Source: Streptomyces griseoruber (GTDB taxonomy: Bacteria; Actinomycetota; Actinomycetes; Streptomycetales; Streptomycetaceae). From it: 64,000 nucleotides of DNA. A model generated the notes under the pieces. It made no database searches, had not been told where the DNA came from, and saw only the letters and a program-made list of their open reading frames with translations. The stretch's first letter is position 1. Each line of letters begins with the position of its first letter. The stretch lies in the NCBI RefSeq assembly GCF_001514205.1, contig NZ_KQ948771.1, forward strand, positions 289,922 through 353,921, written 5' to 3'. A program made the position numbers and the translations under genes. Positions 1 to 7,781 of the stretch are shown here, one piece after another.

Positions 1-1
1 G

Positions 2-316
2 CTCAACGCCGGTCTCAGCCGGCTCGACGTGCCCACCCGGATGTTCGGCGCCGCCGTGCCCGCGGAGGCGCTGTCCGCGGCCGTGCAGCGGCTGGGCCCG
101 GTGGCGGTCGTCCTGTGGGCCCAGGCCCGCTCCACCGCGAGCCTGGCCCTCGCCCGGCATGTCGCGGCGACCCGCTGGGGCGTGCGCGGGGCCCGCCGTA
201 CACCGTCCGTGGTGCTCGGCGGCCCCGGCTGGGCCGGCCGCGCCCCCGGCCTGCCCCGCCCGACCGGCCTGGGCGACGCACTGGAGACGCTGGCGGCCGT
301 GTACGACGCCGGGTGA
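2..316 (+). CDS. MerR-family regulator with B12-binding domain, C-terminal part (LitR-like)
   Basis: The reading frame is already open at the window edge, so only the last 104 residues are present. The segment with LDVPTRMFGAAVP, then VVLWAQARSTASLALARHV, then VVLGGPGW and a final GLGDALETLAAVYDAG fits the end of a cobalamin-binding (B12-binding) domain of the kind fused to MerR-type DNA-binding domains. LitR-type proteins of this architecture use adenosylcobalamin as a light sensor and repress photolyase and carotenoid genes. The neighbouring photolyase and SDR/DUF2867 genes support a light-response locus. The MerR domain itself lies outside the window, so the family call rests on the C-terminal half and on context. 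Confidence 0.6.
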   Translation, partial: LNAGLSRLDVPTRMFGAAVPAEALSAAVQRLGPVAVVLWAQARSTASLALARHVAATRWGVRGARRTPSVVLGGPGWAGRAPGLPRPTGLGDALETLAAVYDAG

Positions 317-332
317 GGCGTCCGGCGGCCCC

Positions 333-1028
333 TCAGCCGAGCTGCTTCAGCAGTTCCTCCGCGAGCGGGGCGGACGAGGCCGGGTTCTGACCCGTCACCA
401 GGTTGCGGTCGACGACCACGTGCGGCGCCCACGGCTCGCCCACCCGCACGTCCACGCCCGCCTCGGTGAGCCGGTCCTCCAGCAGCCACTTCGCCCGCTC
501 GGCGAGACCGGCCTGCCGTTCCTCGGCGTTGGTGAAGGCGGCCACCCGGTAGCCGGCGAAGGCGTTCGAACCGTCCTCCCGCACCGCCGCCAGCAGTGCG
601 GCCGGACCGTGGCAGACGACACCGAGGGGCCGGCCGGAGTCCAGCGCCGCGATCAGCACCCGGCCCGAGACGGGATCGACGGCCAGGTCCTCCATCGGGC
701 CGTGGCCACCCGGGTAGAACACCACCGCGTAGTCGGCGGGATCCACGTCCTCCAGCCGCACCGGCCGCTCCAGCTCGCCCATCCCGGCGAGCGCCGCGGC
801 GATCCGGTCGGCCGCCTCCTGCCCGCCGTTGGCCGCCGCGGCCAGGCTGCCCTTGTCCACCGGCGGCACCACACCGCCCGGCGTGGCGACCACCACCTCG
901 TGGCCCGCCGCGCGGAAGACCCCGTACGGGGCGACGGCCTCCTCCGCCCAGTAGCCGGTCGGGTGCGGGGTGCCGTCGGCGAGCGTCCAGTGGTCGCTGC
1001 TGGTCATCACGAAGAGGATCTTGGCCAT
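333..1028 (-). CDS. DJ-1/PfpI family glutamine amidotransferase-like protein
   Basis: A 231-residue protein of the DJ-1/ThiJ/PfpI superfamily, close to the Hsp31-like type 1 amidotransferase group. It starts MAKILFVMTSSD, has the acidic-loop region YWAEEAVAPYGVF, and shows the nucleophile elbow VVCHGPAALLAA near residue 145 with Cys followed by His. The C-terminal VTGQNPASSAPLAEELLK is typical of this group. Members act as glyoxalase III/deglycase-like or chaperone proteins in the cytoplasm. The ATG start at 1028 is chosen because GGAGG lies a few bases upstream. The open frame continues upstream of it without a convincing homologous start. It converges on the MerR-type gene. Confidence 0.85.
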   Translation of the reverse strand: MAKILFVMTSSDHWTLADGTPHPTGYWAEEAVAPYGVFRAAGHEVVVATPGGVVPPVDKGSLAAAANGGQEAADRIAAALAGMGELERPVRLEDVDPADYAVVFYPGGHGPMEDLAVDPVSGRVLIAALDSGRPLGVVCHGPAALLAAVREDGSNAFAGYRVAAFTNAEERQAGLAERAKWLLEDRLTEAGVDVRVGEPWAPHVVVDRNLVTGQNPASSAPLAEELLKQLG

Positions 1029-1093
1029 GGGGGGTGCCTCCGGAAGTGTCGCGTGGGTCGTGCCCCTCGAATCTAGACCAGTGCCGCCGCGCT

Positions 1094-2467
1094 TCAGTCG
1101 CGGCCGCGCGCCCGTTTGAAGCGGGCCAGCCCGTCGGTGAGGTCCACGACCGGGTCGGGGTAGTCGACGGCCGCCCGGTCCAGACCGCGCAGCCGCCAGG
1201 GTTCGTGCACCGCCGCACCCTCCAGGCCCGCCAGCTCGGGCACCCAGCGCCGTACGTACGCCCCGTCGGGGTCGTAGCGCTTCGCCTGGGTGACCGGGTT
1301 GAGCACCCGGTTGGGCCGGGAGTCGGTGCCGGTCCCGGCCATCCACTGCCAGTTGAGCTGGTTGTTCGCCACGTCCCCGTCGACCAGGAGGTCCAGGAAG
1401 TGCCGGGCGCCGATCCGCCAGTCGACGTACAGCGTCTTCGTGAGGAAACTCGCCGTCAGCAGACGCCCCCGGTTGTGCATCCAGCCCTCGTGGAGCAGCT
1501 GCCGCATCGCCGCGTCCACCACCGGATAGCCGGTACGGCCCTCGCGCCACGCCTCGACGTCCTCGCCCGCCGTGCGCTCCGTCCGCCAGCGGTCGTGCTT
1601 GGTGCGGTAGTCCGCGAGCGCCGCGCCCGGCCGCGCGGCCAGCACCTGGCGGTGGAAGTCGCGCCAGGCGACCTGCCGTACGAACGCCTCGGCGCCCGGA
1701 CCGCCCGCGGCGCGCGCCCGGTGCACCAGCTCGACGGGGGACAGGGCACCGAAGTGCAGATACGGCGAGAGCCGTGAGGTCGCGTCGCCGGCCAGGTCGT
1801 CGTGCCGGTCCTCGTACGCCGGGATGCCCGAGCGCAGCCAGGCGGTCAGCCGCGCGCGGCCCTGCGTCTCGCCGCCCTCGGCCAGGGCCGGCGACAGACC
1901 GGACAGGCCCTTGCGGTCCGGCAGTTCCTCCGAGCCGACGCCCTCCGGCACCCGTAGCGCCCGCGGCGCGCCGAGCACGTCCCGCAGCCGCTGGCGCGAC
2001 CAGTGTCCGAAGTACGGGGTGAAGACCGCGAAGTGGTCCGAGGAGCCCGGGGCCAGCACACCGGGGTCCACCACGGTCGTCACCGTGCCGTGCACATGCA
2101 GCCGCACCCCTTCCGCCTCCAGCGCGTGCCGCAGCCGCTCCTCACGGCGCTGGGCGTACGCGCTCCCGTCCGCCGCCAGATGGACCTCGTCGGCCTCCGC
2201 CTCGCCGGCCACCCGGCACACCTCCTCCACCAGGTCCCCGGACCGCAGCACCAGCCGGCCGCCCCGCTGCCGCAGACCCGCGTCCAGATCGCGCAGGCAG
2301 TCGGCGAGGAACGCCAGCCGGTTGGGCGCGGCGAATCCCGCGCCGTCCACCGCCCGGTCGCGCACGAACAGCGGGACCACCTCGCGCGAGCCGTCGAGGG
2401 CCGCGCGCAGCGGAGGGTGGTCGTGCAGCCGCAGATCGGAGGTGAACAGGACGACCGAGACGTTCAT
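1094..2467 (-). CDS. phr: Deoxyribodipyrimidine photo-lyase (class I photolyase/cryptochrome family)
   Basis: A 457-residue DNA photolyase that uses light and FADH- to split cyclobutane pyrimidine dimers. The N-terminal antenna Rossmann domain begins VSVVLFTSDLRLHDHPPL. The FAD-binding C-terminal half contains LSPYLHFGALSP, the WREGRTGYPVVDAAMRQL segment and the hallmark stretch MHNRGRLLTASFLTK followed by DVANNQLNWQWMAG. Length and order match bacterial CPD photolyases. It is followed on the same strand by the DJ-1 family gene and preceded by the SDR/DUF2867 gene, and the flanking B12-type regulator suggests light-dependent expression. Confidence 0.93.
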   Translation of the reverse strand: MNVSVVLFTSDLRLHDHPPLRAALDGSREVVPLFVRDRAVDGAGFAAPNRLAFLADCLRDLDAGLRQRGGRLVLRSGDLVEEVCRVAGEAEADEVHLAADGSAYAQRREERLRHALEAEGVRLHVHGTVTTVVDPGVLAPGSSDHFAVFTPYFGHWSRQRLRDVLGAPRALRVPEGVGSEELPDRKGLSGLSPALAEGGETQGRARLTAWLRSGIPAYEDRHDDLAGDATSRLSPYLHFGALSPVELVHRARAAGGPGAEAFVRQVAWRDFHRQVLAARPGAALADYRTKHDRWRTERTAGEDVEAWREGRTGYPVVDAAMRQLLHEGWMHNRGRLLTASFLTKTLYVDWRIGARHFLDLLVDGDVANNQLNWQWMAGTGTDSRPNRVLNPVTQAKRYDPDGAYVRRWVPELAGLEGAAVHEPWRLRGLDRAAVDYPDPVVDLTDGLARFKRARGRD

Positions 2468-2542
2468 GGCGGGCTCCGGGAGGAGGGGATGTCGGACTGT
2501 CAGGCGCTTCCGCCCGGCGGGGCCCGGCGGATGCGCCCGCCG

Positions 2543-4072
2543 TCAGCCGGTGGGCGTCCGTTCGTCCGTCCTCGCCGCCGCGTCCGCGAGGGCGGCCCGC
2601 GCGATGTTGCGGGCCATGCCGCTGAACACCACCGTGTGGAAGGGCGACACGCTCCACCAGTAGACGTGGCCGAGCAGCCCGCGCGGATGGAACAGGGCGC
2701 GCTGCCGGAACCGGGTGCGCCCGGAGTCGTCCGTCTCCGCGTACATCTCCAGCCACGCCAGACCCGGCAGCCGCATCTCCGCCCGCAGCCGCAGCAGCCG
2801 CCCCGGTTCGATCTCCTCGACCCGCCAGAAGTCCAGCGAGTCGCCCACCCGGAGCCGGGACGCGTCCCGGCGTCCCCGGCGCAGTCCCACCCCGCCCGCG
2901 AGCCGGTCCAGCCACCCCCGTACCGCCCAGGCGAGCGGGAAGGAGTACCAGCCGTTGTCGCCGCCGATGCCCTCGATCACCCGCCACAACGAGTCCCGCG
3001 GGGCGTCCACGTCCAGCTCGCGGTGGTCGCAGTAGAGGCTTCCGCCGGCCCAGTCGGGGTCGGTGGGCAGCGGATCGCTGGGCGCCCCCGGCAGCGAGGC
3101 CGAGGACCAGCGGGTGGTCACCCGGGCCTCGCGCACCTGCTGCAGGGCGAGCCGGAGCGCCTCGTCGAAGCCGATCGGATGACCCGGCGGATCCGGTACG
3201 TACCGGGCGATGTCGTGCTCACGGCACACCACCTCGTGCCGCAGCGACTCGGTGAGCGGCCGGGCGATCGACGCCGGCACCGGGGTGACCAGTCCGACCC
3301 AGTGGCTGGACAGACCGGGGGAGAGCATCGGCACGGGCAGGATCAGCCGGTGCGGCAGCCCCGCGACGGCGGCGTAACGGGCCATCATGTCGCGGTACGT
3401 CAGGATGTCGGGGCCGCCGATGTCGAAGGCCCGGCTGACCTCGGGCGGCATCCGTGCGGCGCCGACCAGCGTGCGCAGCACGTCCCGCACCGCGACCGGC
3501 TGGATCCGGGTGTGCACCCAGCTGGGGGTGACCATCACCGGCAGCCGCTCGGTCAGATAGCGCAGCATCTCGAAGGAGGCCGACCCCGAGCCGATGACGA
3601 TCGCCGCCCGCAGCACGGCCGTGGGCACGCCGGAGCCGAGCAGGATGCGGCCGACCTCGGCGCGCGAGCGCAGATGCGGCGACAGCCGTTCCTCCGGGAC
3701 GCCGTACGGGGTGAGTGCGCCCAGATAGACGAGCCGGTGCACTCCCGCGCCGTGCGCGGCCCTCCCGAAGATCCGCGCGGCCCGCCGGTCCGTCTCCTCG
3801 AAGCCCCCCCCGGCGCCCAGGGCGTGCACCAGGTAGTACGCGACGCCGACGCCCCGCATCGCCGCCGCGACGGACTCCGCGTCCGTGACGTCCCCGCGGA
3901 CCACCTCCACCCGGCCCGCCCACGGATGGTCGCGCAGCCGTTCCGGCGAGCGGGCGAGGCAGCGCACCCGCAGGCCCGCCGCCAGCAGCTCCGGGACGAG
4001 CCGCCCGCCGATGTACCCCGTGGCTCCGGTCACCAGACACAGGGGTCCGGTGCCGAGGTCGTCTGCCGTCAT
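2543..4072 (-). CDS. SDR-family NAD(P)-binding oxidoreductase with C-terminal DUF2867
   Basis: A 509-residue two-domain protein. The N-terminal half is an extended or atypical SDR with the nucleotide-binding motif VTGATGYIGGRLVPELL near residue 15, followed by a DVTDAESVAAAM segment. The C-terminal half, from about residue 340 and including LYCDHRELDVDAPRDSLW and FHPRGLLGHVYWW, matches the DUF2867 (SRPBCC-like) tail found in this family. The ATG at 4072 is preceded by a GAAGGA-type ribosome binding site. It is 75 bases upstream of phr on the same strand. In several actinobacteria this protein is encoded next to photolyase and LitR. The substrate is not known. Confidence 0.85.
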   Translation of the reverse strand: MTADDLGTGPLCLVTGATGYIGGRLVPELLAAGLRVRCLARSPERLRDHPWAGRVEVVRGDVTDAESVAAAMRGVGVAYYLVHALGAGGGFEETDRRAARIFGRAAHGAGVHRLVYLGALTPYGVPEERLSPHLRSRAEVGRILLGSGVPTAVLRAAIVIGSGSASFEMLRYLTERLPVMVTPSWVHTRIQPVAVRDVLRTLVGAARMPPEVSRAFDIGGPDILTYRDMMARYAAVAGLPHRLILPVPMLSPGLSSHWVGLVTPVPASIARPLTESLRHEVVCREHDIARYVPDPPGHPIGFDEALRLALQQVREARVTTRWSSASLPGAPSDPLPTDPDWAGGSLYCDHRELDVDAPRDSLWRVIEGIGGDNGWYSFPLAWAVRGWLDRLAGGVGLRRGRRDASRLRVGDSLDFWRVEEIEPGRLLRLRAEMRLPGLAWLEMYAETDDSGRTRFRQRALFHPRGLLGHVYWWSVSPFHTVVFSGMARNIARAALADAAARTDERTPTG

Positions 4073-4219
4073 GAGCTGTCGGTCCTTCGCGTCCGGCCCC
4101 CCTGCCTGCCGTTCTCCTCCGCCTACCGCTTTCCTCCGTCTACCCCTTCCCGCCGGAACACCGTCCCGGATGCGCAGCTCCCACCGGTGCCGCCCGATCG
4201 GCCGAGCGGGGCGGGCGAC

Positions 4220-4225
4220 TAGGCT
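4220..4225 (+). promoter_or_regulatory. Candidate -10 element of a leaderless marR promoter
   Basis: TAGGCT ends six bases before the GTG at 4232, so transcription would start at or next to the start codon and the mRNA would be leaderless. The same TAGGCT-N6-GTG arrangement precedes popR in this window. No strong -35 hexamer was recognised. Confidence 0.45.
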
Positions 4226-4231
4226 GACCGC

Positions 4232-4744
4232 GTGGCCACAGCGAACGATCAGGACCGGCAGCCGGCGGAGCGGCGACGGCCGTCCGGCGACCCCGGGGCG
4301 GGGACCGATCTGCACTCCTTCGCCGTGGCGCTGCGCCGGATGAACGGCGAGATCAACCGTCTGGTGCACGCGTTCGCCGGTGACCACGGACTGCACGCCA
4401 CGGACGTCCAGGCGCTCGCGGCGATCCTCGACTCCGAGGAGCCGATGACACCGAAGCGGCTGCGTGAACACCTCGGGCTCACCTCCGGCGCCGTCACCGC
4501 GTGCGTGGACCGGCTGGAACGGGCCGGGCACATCCGCCGCGTCCGGGAGAGCGCCGACCGCAGGGTGGTGCACCTGTACTACGCGGCCGACGCGCGGTCC
4601 GCGGCCCGCACCTACTTCCGGCCGCTCGCCGAGGCGACCGAGGCGGCCCGCGCCCGCTTCACCGAGGACGAACTCGTGGTGGTGGTGCGGTTCCTGACGG
4701 CGATGAACGAGGAACTCGGCACCACCGCACCGCACGGCCGCTGA
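4232..4744 (+). CDS. MarR-family transcriptional regulator
   Basis: A 170-residue winged-helix regulator. The DNA-binding part contains TDVQALAAILDSEEPMTPKRL, then the recognition helix region LGLTSGAVTACVDRLERAG and the wing RRVRESADRRVVHLYY, as in MarR/SlyA proteins. The N-terminal 30 residues are polar and probably flexible. The gene sits directly upstream of an MMPL-family exporter on the same strand, and a perfect short palindrome lies between the two. That suggests the regulator represses the exporter, and possibly itself, and is released by an exported ligand. No upstream ribosome site is visible, and a -10-like TAGGCT six bases away points to leaderless translation from GTG. Confidence 0.88.
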   Translation: MATANDQDRQPAERRRPSGDPGAGTDLHSFAVALRRMNGEINRLVHAFAGDHGLHATDVQALAAILDSEEPMTPKRLREHLGLTSGAVTACVDRLERAGHIRRVRESADRRVVHLYYAADARSAARTYFRPLAEATEAARARFTEDELVVVVRFLTAMNEELGTTAPHGR

Positions 4745-4772
4745 GCCGGGTTAGGATCCCCGGGAAAACTGA

Positions 4773-4785
4773 CTCAATCATTGAG
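4773..4785. promoter_or_regulatory. Candidate MarR operator upstream of the MMPL exporter gene
   Basis: CTCAATCATTGAG is a 13-base palindrome whose six-base arms are perfect around a single central base. It lies between the marR stop and the exporter start, 37 bases before the ATG. AT-rich palindromes of this size are typical MarR binding sites, and the location would let the bound protein block the downstream promoter. Confidence 0.6.
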
Positions 4786-4822
4786 ATTGTTCATCGCTGA
4801 GATTTCTGGAGCCCGGAGCCCC

Positions 4823-6967
4823 ATGTCCTCCCCATCCCGACGAGCCCGGCGGCTCGTCCCGCTACTCCTGATCGCCGTCTGGCTCGCCGTCGGCGGCATC
4901 CTCGGCCCCTACGCGGGACGCCTCGGCGAGGTGGCCACCAACGACCAGGCCGCGTTCCTGCCGCGCAGCGCCGAGTCCACCGAGGTCGTCGACGCCCAGC
5001 GGGCCTTCCGCCAGGACGAGACGCTCCCGGCCGTCGTGGTGTGGACGGGCTCCGGCCTCGCGGACCGGCGCGCCGCGGCCGACCGGGCCCTCGCCTCCCT
5101 CACCGGTACCCCCGGGGTGCGGGGCCGGATCTCCCCGGCCGTCCTCGCCCGGGACGGCGCCGCCCTCCAGGCCGTGGTCCCGCTCCGCCCCGACCTCGGC
5201 GACGGACTCGCCGCCGCCCTCGACCGGATCCGAGCCGCCGCCGGGCGCGTCCCCGGCTCCACCGTCCACCTGGCGGGCCCCGCCGCGAGCCAGGCGGACC
5301 TCTCCGACGCCTTCGCCGGCATCGACGGACTGCTGCTCGCCGTCGCCCTGCTCACCGTCCTGGTCATCCTGCTGCTGGTCTACCGCAGCGTCCTGCTCCC
5401 GCTGGTGATCATCCTCGGCGCGGTCTTCGCGCTGGGTCTCGCCTGCGCGGTCGTGTACGTCCTCGCCGACCACGACGTGGTCCGGGTCGACGGACAGGTC
5501 CAGGGCATCCTGTCGATCCTCGTCATCGGCGCCGCCACCGACTACGCCCTGCTGCTGGCCGCCCGCTTCCGGGAGGAACTCGCGCTGGGCGGCGACCGCT
5601 TCACGGCGGTGCGGGCCGCACTGCGGCAGTCCTGGGGCGCCGTCGTCGCGAGCGCCGCGACCGTCGCGCTCGGCCTGCTCGCCCTGCTGCTCAGCGACCT
5701 CACCAACAACCGGGCGCTCGGACCGGTCGGTGCCGTCGGCATCGGCTGCGCCGTCCTGTCCTCGCTCACCTTCCTGCCCGCCGTCCTCGTCGTCCTGGGC
5801 CGCGCCGCGTACTGGCCGGCCAGGCCCAAGGCCGTCACCGCCGAACCCGGGGCGGAGGAAGGAGCCGCGGGGCAGGGCGTGTGGGGCCGGGTGGCCGGGC
5901 TCGTCGACCGGCGGCCGCGCCGGGTCTGGGCCGCGACCCTCGCCGTACTGCTGGCCGGCGCCGCCTTCGCGCCGGTGCTCGACTCCCGGGGCGTCCCCCT
6001 CGACGAGACCTTCGTGAACGCCGCACCTTCCGTCGCCGCCCAGAAGACCCTGAGCGAGCACTTCCCCGGCGGCGCCGGCAATCCCACCGTGGTCGTCGCG
6101 GACGCGGACCGCCTGGAGCGGGTGCTCACCGTGGCCCGCGCCACCGACGGCGTCGCCTCGGCGGCGGCCGGGACCGCGAGCGGACGCCCCGGCGGCTCCC
6201 CGCTGGTCGTCGGCGGACGCGTCCAGATCGACGTCACCCTGGCCTCGGCCGCGGACAGCGACGACGCCCGGCGGACCGTGGCCCGTCTGCGCACCGCCCT
6301 GCACGCCGTTCCCGGTGCCGACGCCCTCGTCGGCGGCTACACCGCCCAGCGCTACGACACACTGCGCACCGCCGAACGCGACCGCACGCTCATCGTCCCC
6401 GTGGTCCTCGCCCTCATCCTCCTCGTCCTGACCGGGCTGTTGCGGTCCCTGCTGCTGCCCGCCCTGCTGGTCGCCACGGTCGCCCTGAACCTCTTCGCCA
6501 CGCTGGGCGTCTCCGCGCTCGTCTTCCGGTACGTGTTCGGTTTCACCGGCACCGACCCGTCCGTGCCGCTCTACGGCTTCGTGTTCCTGGTGGCGCTGGG
6601 TGTCGACTACAACATCTTCCTCATGTCCCGGGTCCGCGAGGAGTCCCTCGTGCACGGTGTGCGCCGGGGCGTCCTGCGCGGCCTGGTGAGCACGGGCGGG
6701 GTCATCACCTCGGCGGGCGTGGTGCTCGCCGCGACGTTCGCCGCGCTCGGCGTCATCCCTCTGGCCTTCCTCGCCCAGATCGCGTTCATCGTGGCCTTCG
6801 GCGTGCTCCTCGACACCCTCGTGGTGCGCTCCCTGCTGGTGCCCGCGCTGGTCCTGGACATCGGACCGCGCGCCTGGTGGCCGAGCCGTCCGGCAGGGGA
6901 CCACCGGGCCACGGCCGACGACACCGCCCGGCCCGCGGCGGAGGAGGCCCCCGTGCCCTCGGCGTGA
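4823..6967 (+). CDS. MMPL-family RND-type exporter
   Basis: A 714-residue integral membrane protein with the duplicated MMPL architecture: one N-terminal segment, a large extracellular loop, five more segments, and then the same arrangement repeated. Membrane repeats include GIDGLLLAVALLTVLVILLLV and, in the second half, LIVPVVLALILLVLTGLL. Conserved charged motifs in the transport helices are ATDYALLLAARFREE and LGVDYNIFLMSRVREE. Such pumps use the proton gradient to export lipids, antibiotics or other hydrophobic compounds. The ATG at 4823 is preferred over a TTG at 4781 because the TTG falls inside the palindromic operator. The gene follows a MarR regulator and is probably its target. Confidence 0.9.
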   Translation: MSSPSRRARRLVPLLLIAVWLAVGGILGPYAGRLGEVATNDQAAFLPRSAESTEVVDAQRAFRQDETLPAVVVWTGSGLADRRAAADRALASLTGTPGVRGRISPAVLARDGAALQAVVPLRPDLGDGLAAALDRIRAAAGRVPGSTVHLAGPAASQADLSDAFAGIDGLLLAVALLTVLVILLLVYRSVLLPLVIILGAVFALGLACAVVYVLADHDVVRVDGQVQGILSILVIGAATDYALLLAARFREELALGGDRFTAVRAALRQSWGAVVASAATVALGLLALLLSDLTNNRALGPVGAVGIGCAVLSSLTFLPAVLVVLGRAAYWPARPKAVTAEPGAEEGAAGQGVWGRVAGLVDRRPRRVWAATLAVLLAGAAFAPVLDSRGVPLDETFVNAAPSVAAQKTLSEHFPGGAGNPTVVVADADRLERVLTVARATDGVASAAAGTASGRPGGSPLVVGGRVQIDVTLASAADSDDARRTVARLRTALHAVPGADALVGGYTAQRYDTLRTAERDRTLIVPVVLALILLVLTGLLRSLLLPALLVATVALNLFATLGVSALVFRYVFGFTGTDPSVPLYGFVFLVALGVDYNIFLMSRVREESLVHGVRRGVLRGLVSTGGVITSAGVVLAATFAALGVIPLAFLAQIAFIVAFGVLLDTLVVRSLLVPALVLDIGPRAWWPSRPAGDHRATADDTARPAAEEAPVPSA

Positions 6968-7041
6968 ACATGCCCGCCGCGATCCGGGGCAGACGCACCG
7001 TAGTCGTCCCCCACGGGCCCCGAGCCGGAGGTGTCTGCCCC

Positions 7042-7218
7042 ATGCGCGCGACGGTGCTGGAACGCTTTCCCGCGGGAGCGCCCCGCGGCTCCTGGCCGGC
7101 CGAGGAATGCGCGGCGAGACTGCGCGCCGAGGGCCGCCCCGCGACCGTCGTCATGGACCTGAAGTCCGACGCGTTCCTCGTCGTCGTCCCGGCGCGCGAC
7201 GAGGAGTGCGGGACATGA
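7042..7218 (+). CDS. Small conserved hypothetical protein
   Basis: A 58-residue acidic-basic protein starting MRATVLERFPAG, with a central WPAEECAARLRAEGRPATVV and an ending DLKSDAFLVVVPARDEE. The pattern of alternating hydrophobic strands around one amphipathic helix suggests a small alpha/beta fold. I do not recognise a family with known function. An in-frame ATG at 6970 would add 24 residues of low quality, so the internal ATG is preferred. It follows the exporter gene by about 75 bases on the same strand and could be co-transcribed with it. Confidence 0.5.
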   Translation: MRATVLERFPAGAPRGSWPAEECAARLRAEGRPATVVMDLKSDAFLVVVPARDEECGT

Positions 7219-7335
7219 CCCGACCGCATGCCGGTACCGAGAGAATGCGGTTCCATTCCATGGCCGTTGAAGGGTTTCCCGGTCACGCCTTCGTGAAATC
7301 CCATGGTCCGCGATACGAGACCGGTCGGGTTTTCC

Positions 7336-7365
7336 TTGACTGCCGTCGCCGGCGACTGTCACGAT
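7336..7365 (+). promoter_or_regulatory. Promoter of the sulfur leader-peptide transcript
   Basis: TTGACT (7336-7341) and CACGAT (7360-7365) are separated by 18 bases and fit a vegetative -35/-10 pair. The ATG of the leader peptide begins seven bases after the -10, so the transcript is predicted to be leaderless. Confidence 0.55.
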
Positions 7366-7372
7366 CTACGGC

Positions 7373-7456
7373 ATGAAGATGCGACTGGACCTCACGCGGC
7401 GACGCCACGTCGACCTCGCGCGCGTCTCCAGCGCCTCCTGTCGCGCCGCGGCCTGA
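7373..7456 (+). CDS. Cys-containing leader peptide upstream of ssuE/ssuD
   Basis: A 27-codon reading frame beginning MKMRLDLTRRRHVDLARVSS and ending in SCRAAA. It matches the actinobacterial putative leader peptides that precede sulfur-assimilation genes, whose hallmark is an RRHVDL block, a short Ser-rich stretch and one Cys codon close to the end. Here the Cys is codon 23. The ATG sits only seven bases downstream of a good -10 element, so it is probably translated from a leaderless mRNA. Ribosome stalling at the Cys codon when cysteine is scarce could control the sulfonate genes that follow. The peptide itself is not expected to have another role. Confidence 0.75.
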   Translation: MKMRLDLTRRRHVDLARVSSASCRAAA

Positions 7457-7568
7457 TCCCCCTTCCCCGAGATCCGTCGCGCTTTCCCTCTTTCCCCGTC
7501 TCAATTCGCTCTGCCCGCACAGTCCGTGCGTCCTGCACGGGCCTCCGGGCTGCCTGAATTCGGCGTGC

Positions 7569-7598
7569 CCGAAAACATTCCGCCCGAAAACATTCCGC
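7569..7598. repeat. 15-bp tandem duplication in the ssuE leader
   Basis: CCGAAAACATTCCGC occurs twice head to tail without a gap, at 7569-7583 and 7584-7598. It lies in the untranslated stretch between the leader peptide and ssuE. Confidence 0.85.
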
Positions 7599-7644
7599 CC
7601 CAGGAGTTCCGCATCCCTGCCGCGCCCCTGGGAATTCGCCTGTC

Positions 7645-7757
7645 GGGTTTCAGAGCGACGAGGTACGCCCGTCACCGCCGAAGCCGGCCGCAGGGCGCTG
7701 GAGGGCCGACTCCCCGAGCCGGCGCCCGAGTCCGGGACCGGTCCCCGTCTGAAACCC
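7645..7757 (+). ncRNA. Candidate structured RNA leader of ssuE
   Basis: GGGTTTCAGA (7645-7654) is exactly complementary to TCTGAAACCC (7748-7757), which would form a 10-base closing helix around about 93 bases. Inside it, GGGCGC (7693-7698) pairs with GCGCCC (7722-7727) and encloses a GGAG/CTCC pair, and GGGACCGGTCCC (7734-7745) is self-complementary. The closing helix ends 24 bases before the ssuE ATG. This suggests an RNA element acting on translation or termination. I did not recognise a known riboswitch class. The 325-base stretch 7457-7781 holds this element and the 15-bp duplication, and no other gene was seen in it. Confidence 0.4.
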
Positions 7758-7781
7758 CTCGCCCGCTCCGAAAGAGGACCC

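Noticed and set aside
4862..6904. 680-codon minus-strand frame opposite the MMPL gene
   Set aside because: Its composition is a Gly/Asp/Gln/Arg-rich antisense shadow of the membrane protein, with no domain.
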